The notes under the pieces: model-generated | Database searches by the model: none | What the model was told of the DNA's origin: nothing | The model's input: only the letters and a program-made list of their open reading frames with translations | Part shown: positions 37,728 to 45,464 of the stretch, piece after piece | Numbering within the stretch: position 1 is the first letter of the stretch | How the letters are laid out: every line of letters starts with the position of its first letter | Translations under genes and position numbers: made by a program | NCBI RefSeq assembly: GCF_032164335.1 | Contig: NZ_CP134152.1 | Location: forward strand, 3,224,001-3,288,000 | Direction: 5' to 3' | Source: Winslowiella toletana | GTDB lineage: Bacteria; Pseudomonadota; Gammaproteobacteria; Enterobacterales; Enterobacteriaceae | DNA: 64,000 nucleotides

Positions 37728-38369
37728 TCAAAGCGCGCGTCGGAAGGTAATGTTATAGCGGAATGGCCCGGCCAGCGGATGGATACCGGCTTTCAACGGC
37801 ATAATGCCATGGAAGCGTAAGCGTGACGGCCCACCCCATACCACCACGTCGCCATGCTCCAGCAACACGCGTTGGCTGGCGTCAGCGCGATCGAAACCGC
37901 CAAACTGAAACACCGCCGGTAAGCCGAGCGAGACGGAGACAATCGGCTGCCGAAGATCTTTTTCGTCTTTATCCTGATGTAAGGTCAGTTTGGCACCCGG
38001 CTCATAACGGTTGATCAGGCAGGCGTCGGGATTAAAACCGCTGAATCCTGCCTGAGCCGCTGCTGATTTTGCCAGCGCGCGGAAACGGTCCGGCATCGGC
38101 GGCCATTTACGGCCGGTGGCCGCATCATGTTCGCTGTACTGATAACCGCGCGAGTCCGTTGACCAGCCGAGATCGCCACAGTTAGTCATCGCCACCGACA
38201 TACGATGGCCGCCGGGAGTAATGCGATGATGAAAAGGATTTTGCGCCGCAATGCTTAATACCGTGTTGAGCAGCGCTTCACCTTCATCACGTACCAGCCG
38301 ACGCAAAATCACTGCGCCTTCGGCCAGCGGTTCTGCCCAAGGCGCTTCATCGCTGAATAAATCCAGCAT
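37728..38369 (-). CDS. alkB: AlkB, alpha-ketoglutarate-dependent DNA repair dioxygenase
   Basis: AlkB removes methyl groups from 1-methyladenine and 3-methylcytosine in DNA by oxidation. The 213 residues begin MLDLFSDEAPWAEPLAEGAVILRR. The iron ligands are present: His131 and Asp133 in LHQDKDE, and His186 in RFHGI. The final FRYNITFRRAL holds the 2-oxoglutarate-binding Arg. It matches E. coli AlkB (216 residues) along the whole length. In E. coli alkB forms an operon with ada; here ada is absent, and apbE lies only 21 bases upstream in the same direction. Confidence 0.95.
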   Translation of the reverse strand: MLDLFSDEAPWAEPLAEGAVILRRLVRDEGEALLNTVLSIAAQNPFHHRITPGGHRMSVAMTNCGDLGWSTDSRGYQYSEHDAATGRKWPPMPDRFRALAKSAAAQAGFSGFNPDACLINRYEPGAKLTLHQDKDEKDLRQPIVSVSLGLPAVFQFGGFDRADASQRVLLEHGDVVVWGGPSRLRFHGIMPLKAGIHPLAGPFRYNITFRRAL

Positions 38370-38390
38370 CTTTATCTCCTCGCCAGTAAG

Positions 38391-39422
38391 TTATGGCTGC
38401 TGCAAAAACGCTTCAAACTGCGGCGACATCCAGGTACTGAAGCCGTCATCCTGCTTGGTAATCAGGTAAACCGCCAGTTTTTCCTGCATCGCCAGCTGTT
38501 TGGCTTTTTCGGTGCCCAGCACCATTAACCCGGTATCCCAGCCATCCGCTTCCAGCGCGGTGGTCGCGATAACCGTTGCCGACACCAGTTTATGCTCAAT
38601 CGGTCGCCCGGTCATCGGGTCAATCACGTGAGAGATCCGCTTGCCATCCAGTTCGTAATAGTTGCGATAGCTGCCAGAGGTGCTGATACCGTGACCTTGC
38701 AGATCGACAATCGCCTCAACCGCATTCTCTTTATCCGTCGGTTTCTGAATCGCCACCCGCCAGGGTTTCCCTTCGGCATTGCGACCACGCGTCAATACCG
38801 CACCGCCTACTGATACCAGATAGTTATTAATGCCCTGCTGCTCCATCAGGCGTGCAAGATGATCGGTGGCAAACCCCTCACCGACCGTAGACAGATCGAC
38901 ATAGAGCGCCGGCAGATCTTTTTGCAGCCACTGCCCTTCTCCGCTCTGGATCACTTTCAGATGTTGTAACCCGGTCAACGCACGAGCGGCATCGATCTGT
39001 GCCTGAGTGGGAGTTTCCACCGGCTGTTTATCCGGGCCAAAGCCCCATAAATTCACCAGCGGCCCAACGGTAATATCCATCGCACCATCGGTTTTTTTAC
39101 CGATGCGCAGCGCCAGCGTAATGATATCCGCCATATTTTCGCTAACTGCCTGCGGCTGCTGGCTGCGGGATTGATTAAAGATGGAGAGGGCTGAATCTTT
39201 TTTCCACGTCGATAACTCCCGATCGTCAGCATCCAGCTGCTGCTGAATGGCCTGCTTCAGTTCAGCTTCACGTTCACCGTCCACTCCCGCCAGACTGACT
39301 CGCCAGTAAGTTCCCATGGTTTTGCCTTCCAGCACCAGCGACGTTGATGCCGGTTGCCGATCGCAACCAGAAACAGTCAAAGATAGCAGTAGACTCATGA
39401 CGGGCAGCATAAACAACTTCAT
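38391..39422 (-). CDS. apbE: ApbE, FAD:protein FMN transferase (lipoprotein)
   Basis: ApbE attaches FMN covalently to Thr residues in flavoproteins such as NqrB/C and RnfD/G. A lipobox ending in Cys20 (LTVSGC) follows the signal sequence, so it is a periplasm-facing lipoprotein. Family segments include GKTMGTYWRVSL (about 33-44), LVNLWGFGPDKQP (about 117-129), and the late YVDLSTVGEGFATDHLARLM and HVIDPMTGRPI. Length is 343 residues against 351 in E. coli. It precedes alkB in the same direction. Confidence 0.94.
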   Translation of the reverse strand: MKLFMLPVMSLLLSLTVSGCDRQPASTSLVLEGKTMGTYWRVSLAGVDGEREAELKQAIQQQLDADDRELSTWKKDSALSIFNQSRSQQPQAVSENMADIITLALRIGKKTDGAMDITVGPLVNLWGFGPDKQPVETPTQAQIDAARALTGLQHLKVIQSGEGQWLQKDLPALYVDLSTVGEGFATDHLARLMEQQGINNYLVSVGGAVLTRGRNAEGKPWRVAIQKPTDKENAVEAIVDLQGHGISTSGSYRNYYELDGKRISHVIDPMTGRPIEHKLVSATVIATTALEADGWDTGLMVLGTEKAKQLAMQEKLAVYLITKQDDGFSTWMSPQFEAFLQQP

Positions 39423-39590
39423 TGAATATCCTTGTTTATTTCACTTTGTTAGCATTGATTAACATAGTTAAAGTTTTTGTAAACCAGCAAATGTCTCATT
39501 GACCAGACTATGCTGGCTCACCAGAATGCTCAGTCTGAGAAAATTACCTCAGACCGATCGATATGTGTATTAGCTATAAAGGAGACCCTT

Positions 39591-39701
39591 ATGCAAAATA
39601 TCGTGCTCCTCGTGATTCTCGCCGGACTGGTGGTCTTTTCCGGTTATAAATATCATAAAGAGAATCGCGCCAAAGCGCTTACCCGCCAACGCCATCGGTA
39701 A
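39591..39701 (+). CDS. 36-residue single-pass membrane peptide
   Basis: ATG 39591 has a strong AAGGAG at 39581-39586. The product begins MQNIVLLVILAGLVVFSGY, a single membrane helix, and ends with a very basic tail (KYHKENRAKALTRQRHR), giving an N-out/C-in orientation by the positive-inside rule. A perfect terminator hairpin follows at 39712. It belongs to the group of short enterobacterial membrane peptides; I do not recognise a specific family. It sits between apbE (divergent) and a transporter operon. Confidence 0.7.
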   Translation: MQNIVLLVILAGLVVFSGYKYHKENRAKALTRQRHR

Positions 39702-39711
39702 CACTCGTTAA

Positions 39712-39735
39712 GGCCCCAATTGTTGGGGCCGCTTT
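39712..39735 (+). terminator. intrinsic terminator after the small membrane peptide
   Basis: GGCCCCAA (39712-39719) pairs with TTGGGGCC (39723-39730) around a 3-base loop and is followed by GCTTTATTT. This supports an independent short transcript for the 36-residue peptide. Confidence 0.8.
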
Positions 39736-39863
39736 ATTTGCCCTCAGCACCATCTCTGACCACGCTGCACCAAATAGATGCCGGCAATCTTACCTTAAGG
39801 CCATCAATCCCGGATAAACAAAGGCCTGCAAACCTGGCACAACTCCTGCTTAGTGTTTTTCAT

Positions 39864-39875
39864 CTTGTATACAAG
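39864..39875. promoter_or_regulatory. perfect 12-bp palindrome, candidate GntR-type operator
   Basis: CTTGTATACAAG is fully symmetric and lies 33 bases before the start of the Tat-dependent binding protein gene. The TTGTATACAA core fits sites bound by FadR-subgroup GntR regulators. No regulator gene is nearby, so the protein would be encoded elsewhere. Confidence 0.5.
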
Positions 39876-39908
39876 TGCGGACACAACCTTAAGCACCAGG
39901 AGCTGGCT

Positions 39909-40928
39909 ATGAGCGAAAATAACAAAGCAGGAAATATCAACCAACAGCGTCGCCGTCTGATGAAATATTCTGCCCTTACGCTGGGTGGCCTGGCGCTGGA
40001 AGGCATGCTGGGAAACCGCATGGCATGGGCGGCGGAAGAGGAAATCCGTATTGGTTACTGGCCGATTGTCGGCGGCTTACCGCTGTATGTCGGTCTTGAA
40101 CAAGGGCTGTTTAAGCAGGCCGGACTGAATGTGAAAGCGGTAAAATTCGCCAGCGCCCAGCAGATCGTCGAAGCGATGATCACCGGGCGTATTGATGGCT
40201 GTGCCAACGGTACGGCAACCGGTGCGCTGGGCCTCGGTGAAATCACCAGCCCGAATCTGTTCAAAATAATCTGCTCCAATCCGTCAAATGAGAAAATGGT
40301 ACTTGATGAGTTTTTAGTCCCGGTCAACAGCACGGTAAAAACCATCGGTGAGCTGAAAGGTAAGAAGATTGCCTGTGGCCCCGGTATTCAGAACGTCACC
40401 ATGGCCAAAATCATTCTGGAGAAAAACGGTTTTACGCAGCCTAAGGTGATTGAGTTGCCGGTCGGCCAGCACGCCCCTGCACTTGCCGCCGGACAAATCG
40501 ATGGCGTCTACACGCTGGAGCCAACCGGAACCGTGGCGCGGATGAAAGGACTGGCGCGGGTGCTGGAAACCGGTGTGATCTCGAAATATGTGCTCGGCGA
40601 CGCCAGTGCACCGTGGTTTGGTGGCGCAGCCGCCCTGACCAGCAACTTCATCAGCAGTGACAACGATCAGGCCAAACGCTTTATCGCCGCGTATGGTCAG
40701 GCGGTGCAGTTTATTCAGCAGAACCCGGATGCCGCCCGCGAAAATGTCGCGGGTTATACCAGTATCGAACCTGCTTTAGCCAAAGAAGTACCGTTACCGG
40801 GATTTGTGATGTACGACCAGCTGACCGGTGACAATCTGCAATGGTTCCAGAAATTTTACGACGTATTTACCGAACGCAAAATCTTCCGCCAGCCGGTGGA
40901 CGTGGCAAAAATCATCTGGCAGGCCTGA
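39909..40928 (+). CDS. Tat-exported ABC transporter substrate-binding protein (NMT1/SsuA-like)
   Basis: ATG 39909 gives 339 residues; the frame is open upstream to 39720 but has no signal there. The N-terminus has a twin-arginine signal (RRRLMK at 14-19, then SALTLGGLALEGMLG and cleavage near AWA, about 41). The mature protein has IRIGYWPIVGGLPLYVGLEQGLFKQAGLNVKAV (about 46-78), typical of NMT1/SsuA/TauA proteins that bind sulfonates, nitrate or pyrimidine-like ligands. The ligand cannot be told from sequence. Tat export suggests folding or a cofactor before export. It leads an operon with 40940 and 41701. Confidence 0.88.
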   Translation: MSENNKAGNINQQRRRLMKYSALTLGGLALEGMLGNRMAWAAEEEIRIGYWPIVGGLPLYVGLEQGLFKQAGLNVKAVKFASAQQIVEAMITGRIDGCANGTATGALGLGEITSPNLFKIICSNPSNEKMVLDEFLVPVNSTVKTIGELKGKKIACGPGIQNVTMAKIILEKNGFTQPKVIELPVGQHAPALAAGQIDGVYTLEPTGTVARMKGLARVLETGVISKYVLGDASAPWFGGAAALTSNFISSDNDQAKRFIAAYGQAVQFIQQNPDAARENVAGYTSIEPALAKEVPLPGFVMYDQLTGDNLQWFQKFYDVFTERKIFRQPVDVAKIIWQA

Positions 40929-40939
40929 TCGGAGGTGGT

Positions 40940-41704
40940 ATGAAATCTAACTGGAAACATCGTCTGTTGCCGTTTATCGGCCCGATTCTGCTGTACCTTT
41001 TCTGGCAAACCGCCGTCAGTGCTAAATGGCTGAATCCGGTTTTGTTGCCGTCACCGGGTGAGACGCTGGCTTATCTGTTTTCAATGCTCGGCGATGCCAG
41101 CATGATGCAAGATATTGGCGCGACGCTGTACCGCACGTTGATGTCATTCGCCTTTGCAGCGGTTATCGGTGTGCCGCTGGGCATTATTTTAGGCAGCAAC
41201 GAAAAGGTCTATCGCAGCGTTGAGTTCCTGATCGACTTCTTTCGCTCGACGCCCTCTTCGGCGTTAATTCCGCTGTTTCTGCTGATATTTGGCATTACCG
41301 ATGCCAATAAAATTGCCATTGCGGCTTTTGCGGCGGTACTGGTGATTCTGTTTAACAGCGCCTACGGCGTAATGAATGCCAAAAAGACCCGGCTGATGGC
41401 GGCGCAGGTGATGGGCATTTCGCGCTGGCATATTTTTAAAGACATCATGTTAATGGAGAGCCTGGCACAAACCTTTGTTGGACTGCGCACCGGCGTGTCA
41501 ATGGCACTGGTAATTGTGATCGTCGCCGAGATGTTTATCGGCTCGGAAACCGGCCTGGGACACCGCATTATTGACGCGCAGCAGGTGTTTAACATTAAAG
41601 ATATGTACGCCTCGATTCTGATAACCGGTGCCTTTGGCTATCTGCTTAATCTGGCTTTTTTACTGATTGAAAAAAGCTTCGTTCACTGGAGTGGCAAAGC
41701 ATGA
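40940..41704 (+). CDS. ABC transporter permease (SsuC/TauC type)
   Basis: ATG 40940 follows GGAGG at optimal distance and gives 254 residues; the longer frame overlaps the previous gene. The BPD_transp_1 domain has about six helices, with the EAA loop AAQVMGISRWHIFKDIMLMESLAQTFVGLRTGVSMAL (about 154-190). It continues the operon started at 39909 and overlaps the ATPase gene by 4 bases (ATGA). It belongs to the sulfonate/nitrate/taurine family of permeases. Confidence 0.92.
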   Translation: MKSNWKHRLLPFIGPILLYLFWQTAVSAKWLNPVLLPSPGETLAYLFSMLGDASMMQDIGATLYRTLMSFAFAAVIGVPLGIILGSNEKVYRSVEFLIDFFRSTPSSALIPLFLLIFGITDANKIAIAAFAAVLVILFNSAYGVMNAKKTRLMAAQVMGISRWHIFKDIMLMESLAQTFVGLRTGVSMALVIVIVAEMFIGSETGLGHRIIDAQQVFNIKDMYASILITGAFGYLLNLAFLLIEKSFVHWSGKA

Positions 41705-42501
41705 CGACACCTGCAATTCACTACCCTGCGCCCGATACCCATGTGACTATTCGTGGTCTGTATAAATCTTTTGCTGGCCAGCCGCTGTATCAGGACCTTA
41801 ATCTCGATCTGCCTAAAGGCAAAATCGTGTCGATTTTTGGCCCGAACGGCTGCGGTAAGTCAACGCTGATGAATATGGTTGCCGGGTTAATTCCGATCGA
41901 TAAAGGCCAGGTGCTGTTTGATGGTAAAACGCTGGCTGAAACCACCATTGGCTATGTGTTTCAAAACTATCGCGATGCGCTGTTTCCATGGATGAGCGCA
42001 TGGAAAAACATTGCCTATCCGTTGATCCGCCGGGGAATGGCAAAAGCCGAGGTCACCGCACGCGTCGAAGAACTCGCCAGGATGTTTGATATTCGCTTTG
42101 ATTTGCAGCGCTATCCGTATGAATTGTCGGGCGGTCAGCAGCAAACGGTGTGCATTATGCGCGCGCTGGCTCCCAAGCCGGAAGTGATGTTCCTTGATGA
42201 ACCGTTTTCCGCGCTGGATTTTGAGATGACGCTGTTTATCCGCGATAAACTGCAAGAGGTGCAGCAAGCCACCGGCGTCACTATGTTGATTGTCTCACAT
42301 GACCTGGAGGATGCGGTGTTTCTGGCTGATGAGATACTGCTGCTGACCCGCCGCCCGACCAGCGTCGCGGAAATCGTCCCGTTTAACTTGCCGCGCCCAC
42401 GCGGAGCCGAAGCGATGAGCGATCCAGAGTTTATCCGGGTCAAAGCGCATACGCTGGCGGTGTTTAAGCGGGAGATGGCAGCAGGGTGTTCGCAGACTTA
42501 A
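41701..42501 (+). CDS. ABC transporter ATP-binding protein (SsuB/TauB type)
   Basis: This 266-residue ATPase has Walker A GPNGCGKST (about 47-55), Q-loop in GYVFQNYRDALFPWMSAWKNI, signature LSGGQQQT (about 141-148), and Walker B VMFLDEPFSALDFEM. The signature ends in QT rather than the more common QR, a minor change. It completes the importer with the Tat-dependent binding protein and the permease, and its start overlaps the permease stop by 4 bases. A strong hairpin follows at 42551. Confidence 0.93.
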   Translation: MTTPAIHYPAPDTHVTIRGLYKSFAGQPLYQDLNLDLPKGKIVSIFGPNGCGKSTLMNMVAGLIPIDKGQVLFDGKTLAETTIGYVFQNYRDALFPWMSAWKNIAYPLIRRGMAKAEVTARVEELARMFDIRFDLQRYPYELSGGQQQTVCIMRALAPKPEVMFLDEPFSALDFEMTLFIRDKLQEVQQATGVTMLIVSHDLEDAVFLADEILLLTRRPTSVAEIVPFNLPRPRGAEAMSDPEFIRVKAHTLAVFKREMAAGCSQT

Positions 42502-42550
42502 GGAAGCAGTTAAAGGATTGAGAAAACGCTAGCGAAGAGAAGCAAAATTA

Positions 42551-42579
42551 ACAGGAGCGCAGCCTGGCTGCGCTCCTGT
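42551..42579. terminator. bidirectional terminator between the ABC operon and ompC
   Basis: ACAGGAGCGCAGC (42551-42563) pairs perfectly with GCTGCGCTCCTGT (42567-42579) around CTG. On the minus strand it is followed by TAATTTTGCTTCTCT, a fair T-rich tail for ompC. Confidence 0.8.
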
Positions 42580-42586
42580 CAGCAAC

Positions 42587-43693
42587 TTAGAACTGGTAAA
42601 CCAGACCCAGAGCGACGATATCATCAGTATTGATACCGGTAGCGCGGGTGAACTGGTTTTCATCCATCAGGTTGATCTGGTAATCAACATAGGTGGACAT
42701 GTTCTTGTTGAAGTAGTAGGTCGCGCCTACATCGATGTATTTTTTCAGGTTCTGTTTACCGAAACCTTGTACTTCAGTACCGCGAGAGGTCACGAAGGCC
42801 AGGGAAGGACGCAGGCCGAAGTCAAATTGGTACTGAGCTACCAGCTCCCAGTTTTCAGCTTTGTCAGCATAACCGTAAGCAGTTGAGTCAACGCTACCGA
42901 AGCGGGTGGCGTTATAAGACTTGGTGAACATCGCCGCCAGGTAGATGTTGTTCTGGTCATATTTCAGACCACCGGTGTATGCAGTCGCTTTATCGCCGTT
43001 ACCCAGTACGCGTGCAGAGTTCTGCTCGGTGGTGCGGTCAGAAGAGAACATTGCAGCACCCAATGCCAGACCGGTATCGCCCAGCTCGTAGGTTGATGAC
43101 AGACCCCAGCCGTCACCGTTCTGACCGAGCACATTACGGCCGTTAGGGGATTCGGTTGAGCTGCTGTTTTTGCCCTGGTACTGAACGGCGAAGTTCCAGC
43201 CATCTACCAGACCAAAGAAGTTGTTGTTACGGTAGGTCGCCATGCCGTTACCGCGTGAGAACATGAAGTTGTCAGCGCCGTAAGTGTCGCCACCGAACTC
43301 TGGCAGCACGTCAGTCCATGCGCCGATATCGTATGCCACGCCGTAGTTACGACCGTAGTCGAATGAACCGGCTTCGCCGAATTTCAGACCAGCAAAACCA
43401 ACACGGGTATAGCTGTCTTTAGTTCCTTCAGACTCAGCGTTGTTCAGTGCTGCCTGATATTCCCACTGGCCATAACCGGTCAGCTGTTGAGAAATCTGGG
43501 TTTCACCCTTAAAGCCGAAACGGACGTAAGACTGGTCGCCATCGCTGCCATCATTATCGGAGAAATAATGCAGGCCATCGACTTTACCGTACAGGTCTAA
43601 TTTGTTGCCGTCTTTGTTATAGATTTCTGCTGCGCCAGCTGAACCAGCGATCAGCAGCGCCGGAACCATCAGGGAAAGAACGCGAATTTTCAT
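42587..43693 (-). CDS. ompC: OmpC/OmpF-type general porin
   Basis: This trimeric outer-membrane porin has a signal peptide of 21 residues ([21 protein letters not shown]) and a mature start [25 protein letters not shown] typical of OmpC. The loop-3 constriction motif is [14 protein letters not shown] (about 135-148), and the last residue is Phe (LGLVYQF), needed for assembly. Length is 368 residues. In E. coli ompC lies between apbE and micF/rcsD; here it stands next to micF as well, which supports the name. The upstream region carries OmpR-like sites. Confidence 0.93.
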   Translation of the reverse strand: MKIRVLSLMVPALLIAGSAGAAEIYNKDGNKLDLYGKVDGLHYFSDNDGSDGDQSYVRFGFKGETQISQQLTGYGQWEYQAALNNAESEGTKDSYTRVGFAGLKFGEAGSFDYGRNYGVAYDIGAWTDVLPEFGGDTYGADNFMFSRGNGMATYRNNNFFGLVDGWNFAVQYQGKNSSSTESPNGRNVLGQNGDGWGLSSTYELGDTGLALGAAMFSSDRTTEQNSARVLGNGDKATAYTGGLKYDQNNIYLAAMFTKSYNATRFGSVDSTAYGYADKAENWELVAQYQFDFGLRPSLAFVTSRGTEVQGFGKQNLKKYIDVGATYYFNKNMSTYVDYQINLMDENQFTRATGINTDDIVALGLVYQF

Positions 43694-44018
43694 TTTTTTA
43701 TTACCCTCTAATTGTGTCTTATATTTGCCACTGCGTGCTGAATGTCTAAAAATTCAGCCGAGAAGCCATTGTCAATTTGAGGGCAGTAATAATCTATCAA
43801 GAAAATGCTACTAAATTTCCGAAAGTGTTTCAAAGTACTAATAACATATTACAAAATATTAATGGAGAGGAACTTTTACCCAGCACGCATAATCTAAGGA
43901 CATCGCACTAATTGTCAAAAAAATAAGCAAAGCTTTCTATTCAGACACTTACAGAAGATTACATTTTTGAGCACTGAATGATAATTTTTTTTATCTATCA
44001 GGTTATAGAATAGATCCC
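43694..44018. promoter_or_regulatory. divergent ompC/micF control region
   Basis: This 325-base AT-rich stretch separates ompC (minus) from micF (plus). A segment at 43958-43974 (ATTACATTTTTGAGCAC) resembles OmpR half-site pairs (TTACATTTTGAAACA in E. coli). It lies about 45-60 bases before the micF start, where OmpR binds in E. coli. TAGAAT at 44006-44011 is a reasonable micF -10 box. The ompC leader would occupy the left part. No coding frame is evident. Confidence 0.6.
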
Positions 44019-44114
44019 GCTATCATCATTTTATTTCATTATTACCTTCATTCACCCCGAATGAGATGTTTTACCCTTATATTTCCCGCCGGACGTTTTG
44101 TCCGGCATTTTTTT
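44019..44114 (+). ncRNA. micF: MicF small regulatory RNA
   Basis: The region starts GCTATCATCATTT, the conserved 5' seed of MicF that pairs with the ompF leader in E. coli. The middle (TTATTACCTTCATTCA) also follows the E. coli RNA. It ends in a terminator hairpin, GCCGGAC (44088-44094) with GTCCGGC (44100-44106), then seven T (44108-44114). The length of 96 bases is close to the E. coli 93. Its divergent position upstream of ompC is diagnostic. It is Hfq-dependent in E. coli. Confidence 0.93.
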
Positions 44115-44294
44115 GCCCGTTTTTCAGCCGCGATCATCCAGCCTGAAGTTAATATCAGCACTCAATTATCCACCGCAACGGTAGATTTGCCGCATTTATT
44201 TCCGCACAATATGTTAAGAAATAATCGCCAATTTTTTTCCATTTAATTACTATCCAGAAATAACCGACGGCATATTGTAACGTGGTCGTAATGA

Positions 44295-45464
44295 CTAACG
44301 CTCGCGTAATGCTTCTTTAAGTTTGTTCAGGGGCTTAATCAGATAATCCATCACTGATTTCTCACCGGTCTTGATGTCCACACTGGCCACCATGCCTGGC
44401 AATATAGGGAATTTGCGTCCGGCCCGGTTGGTTAATTCCGCTGTTTGCGTGCGAACATAGACGCGATAGTAATATTGGTCTCGCTTAACTTCATCCTGCA
44501 GCGTGTCCGGTGAAACCGTTTCAACTTCTCCGGCTAAGTCACCATAGATTGATGAGTCATAGGCAGTGATTTTTACCGTGGCCGCCAGGCCTGGACGGAT
44601 GTAAGCAATATCACGCGGGTTGATGCGTGTTTCGATTAGCAACTGGTCTTCCAGTGGAACAATCTCCATCAGCTTATCACCCGGCTGTAATACGCCACCG
44701 ACAGTGGTCACCTGAATATCTTTAACAATGCCGCGCACCGGCGAATAGAGCGTGGCATGGTTAAGCTGATCGCGTTTACCGGTCAATACCTGTAACTGTG
44801 CGTCAAGATCGGCATTGTTTTTTACCTGTTCTTCGCGCGCGCGCACCGCATAGGCATTGGTTGCTTCATCAATTTTTCCACGCAGATCGCTGATCTGACG
44901 TTGCAGGCGAATCACCTCCACTTTACCTGCCGCACCTCTGGCCACCAGCGGTTGAGTCATGCGCAGCTCATCCTGCACCAGTTTCATTGATTGTTGCAGG
45001 TTGCTGACGCTTTCCGTCAGATTACGCCGACGCGACTGATACAACTGGGTTTCACGCGCCACCAGCTCCGGCTCCTTCAGCGTTTCAGCACTGAATCGGA
45101 GCGGTGCGCCGGTCAGCTCGGCGCGTAAGCGTTCAGCCGAGGCGCGCAAGGTACGTACTTTTGACTGCGCCTCACCAAAGTTGGACTGAAAACGGGTCGG
45201 GTCCAGCCGCGCCAGTATCTCGCCCTTCTCAACAATATCGCCTTCATGCACGCTCAGCTGGTCGACGATACCGCCATCCAGCGTTTCAATAACCTGCGCG
45301 TGGGTGTAAGGCGTCACTTTACCGCTACCCACCGTAACCTCATCAAGAACGGCGAAGTATGCCCAGATAAAAAACAGCAGCAATGCGGCAGCGCAGACCC
45401 AGATAATTGCCGAGGTGCGTTTTTCATTGCGCTTTAAATCACGATCGATCAGCAACAGGCTCAT
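44295..45464 (-). CDS. HlyD-family periplasmic adaptor of the type I secretion system
   Basis: This membrane fusion protein of 389 residues links the ABC transporter to the TolC-like outer membrane protein. There is one N-terminal membrane helix (about 18-40, AIIWVCAAALLLFFIWAYFA). A lipoyl half-motif VIETLDGGIVDQLSVHEGDIVEKGEILARLDPTRF (about 58-92) and its partner near 240-265 flank a long coiled coil (about 95-225). The HlyD C-terminal region ends KSVMDYLIKPL. It belongs to the LapC/BapA-adaptor branch. ATG 45464 overlaps the ABC gene by 4 bases. It is the last gene of the secretion operon. Confidence 0.93.
   Translation of the reverse strand: MSLLLIDRDLKRNEKRTSAIIWVCAAALLLFFIWAYFAVLDEVTVGSGKVTPYTHAQVIETLDGGIVDQLSVHEGDIVEKGEILARLDPTRFQSNFGEAQSKVRTLRASAERLRAELTGAPLRFSAETLKEPELVARETQLYQSRRRNLTESVSNLQQSMKLVQDELRMTQPLVARGAAGKVEVIRLQRQISDLRGKIDEATNAYAVRAREEQVKNNADLDAQLQVLTGKRDQLNHATLYSPVRGIVKDIQVTTVGGVLQPGDKLMEIVPLEDQLLIETRINPRDIAYIRPGLAATVKITAYDSSIYGDLAGEVETVSPDTLQDEVKRDQYYYRVYVRTQTAELTNRAGRKFPILPGMVASVDIKTGEKSVMDYLIKPLNKLKEALRER

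Noticed and set aside
44061..44246. 61-codon frame over micF
   Set aside because: It starts inside the MicF RNA and reads through its terminator; the RNA explains the sequence better.
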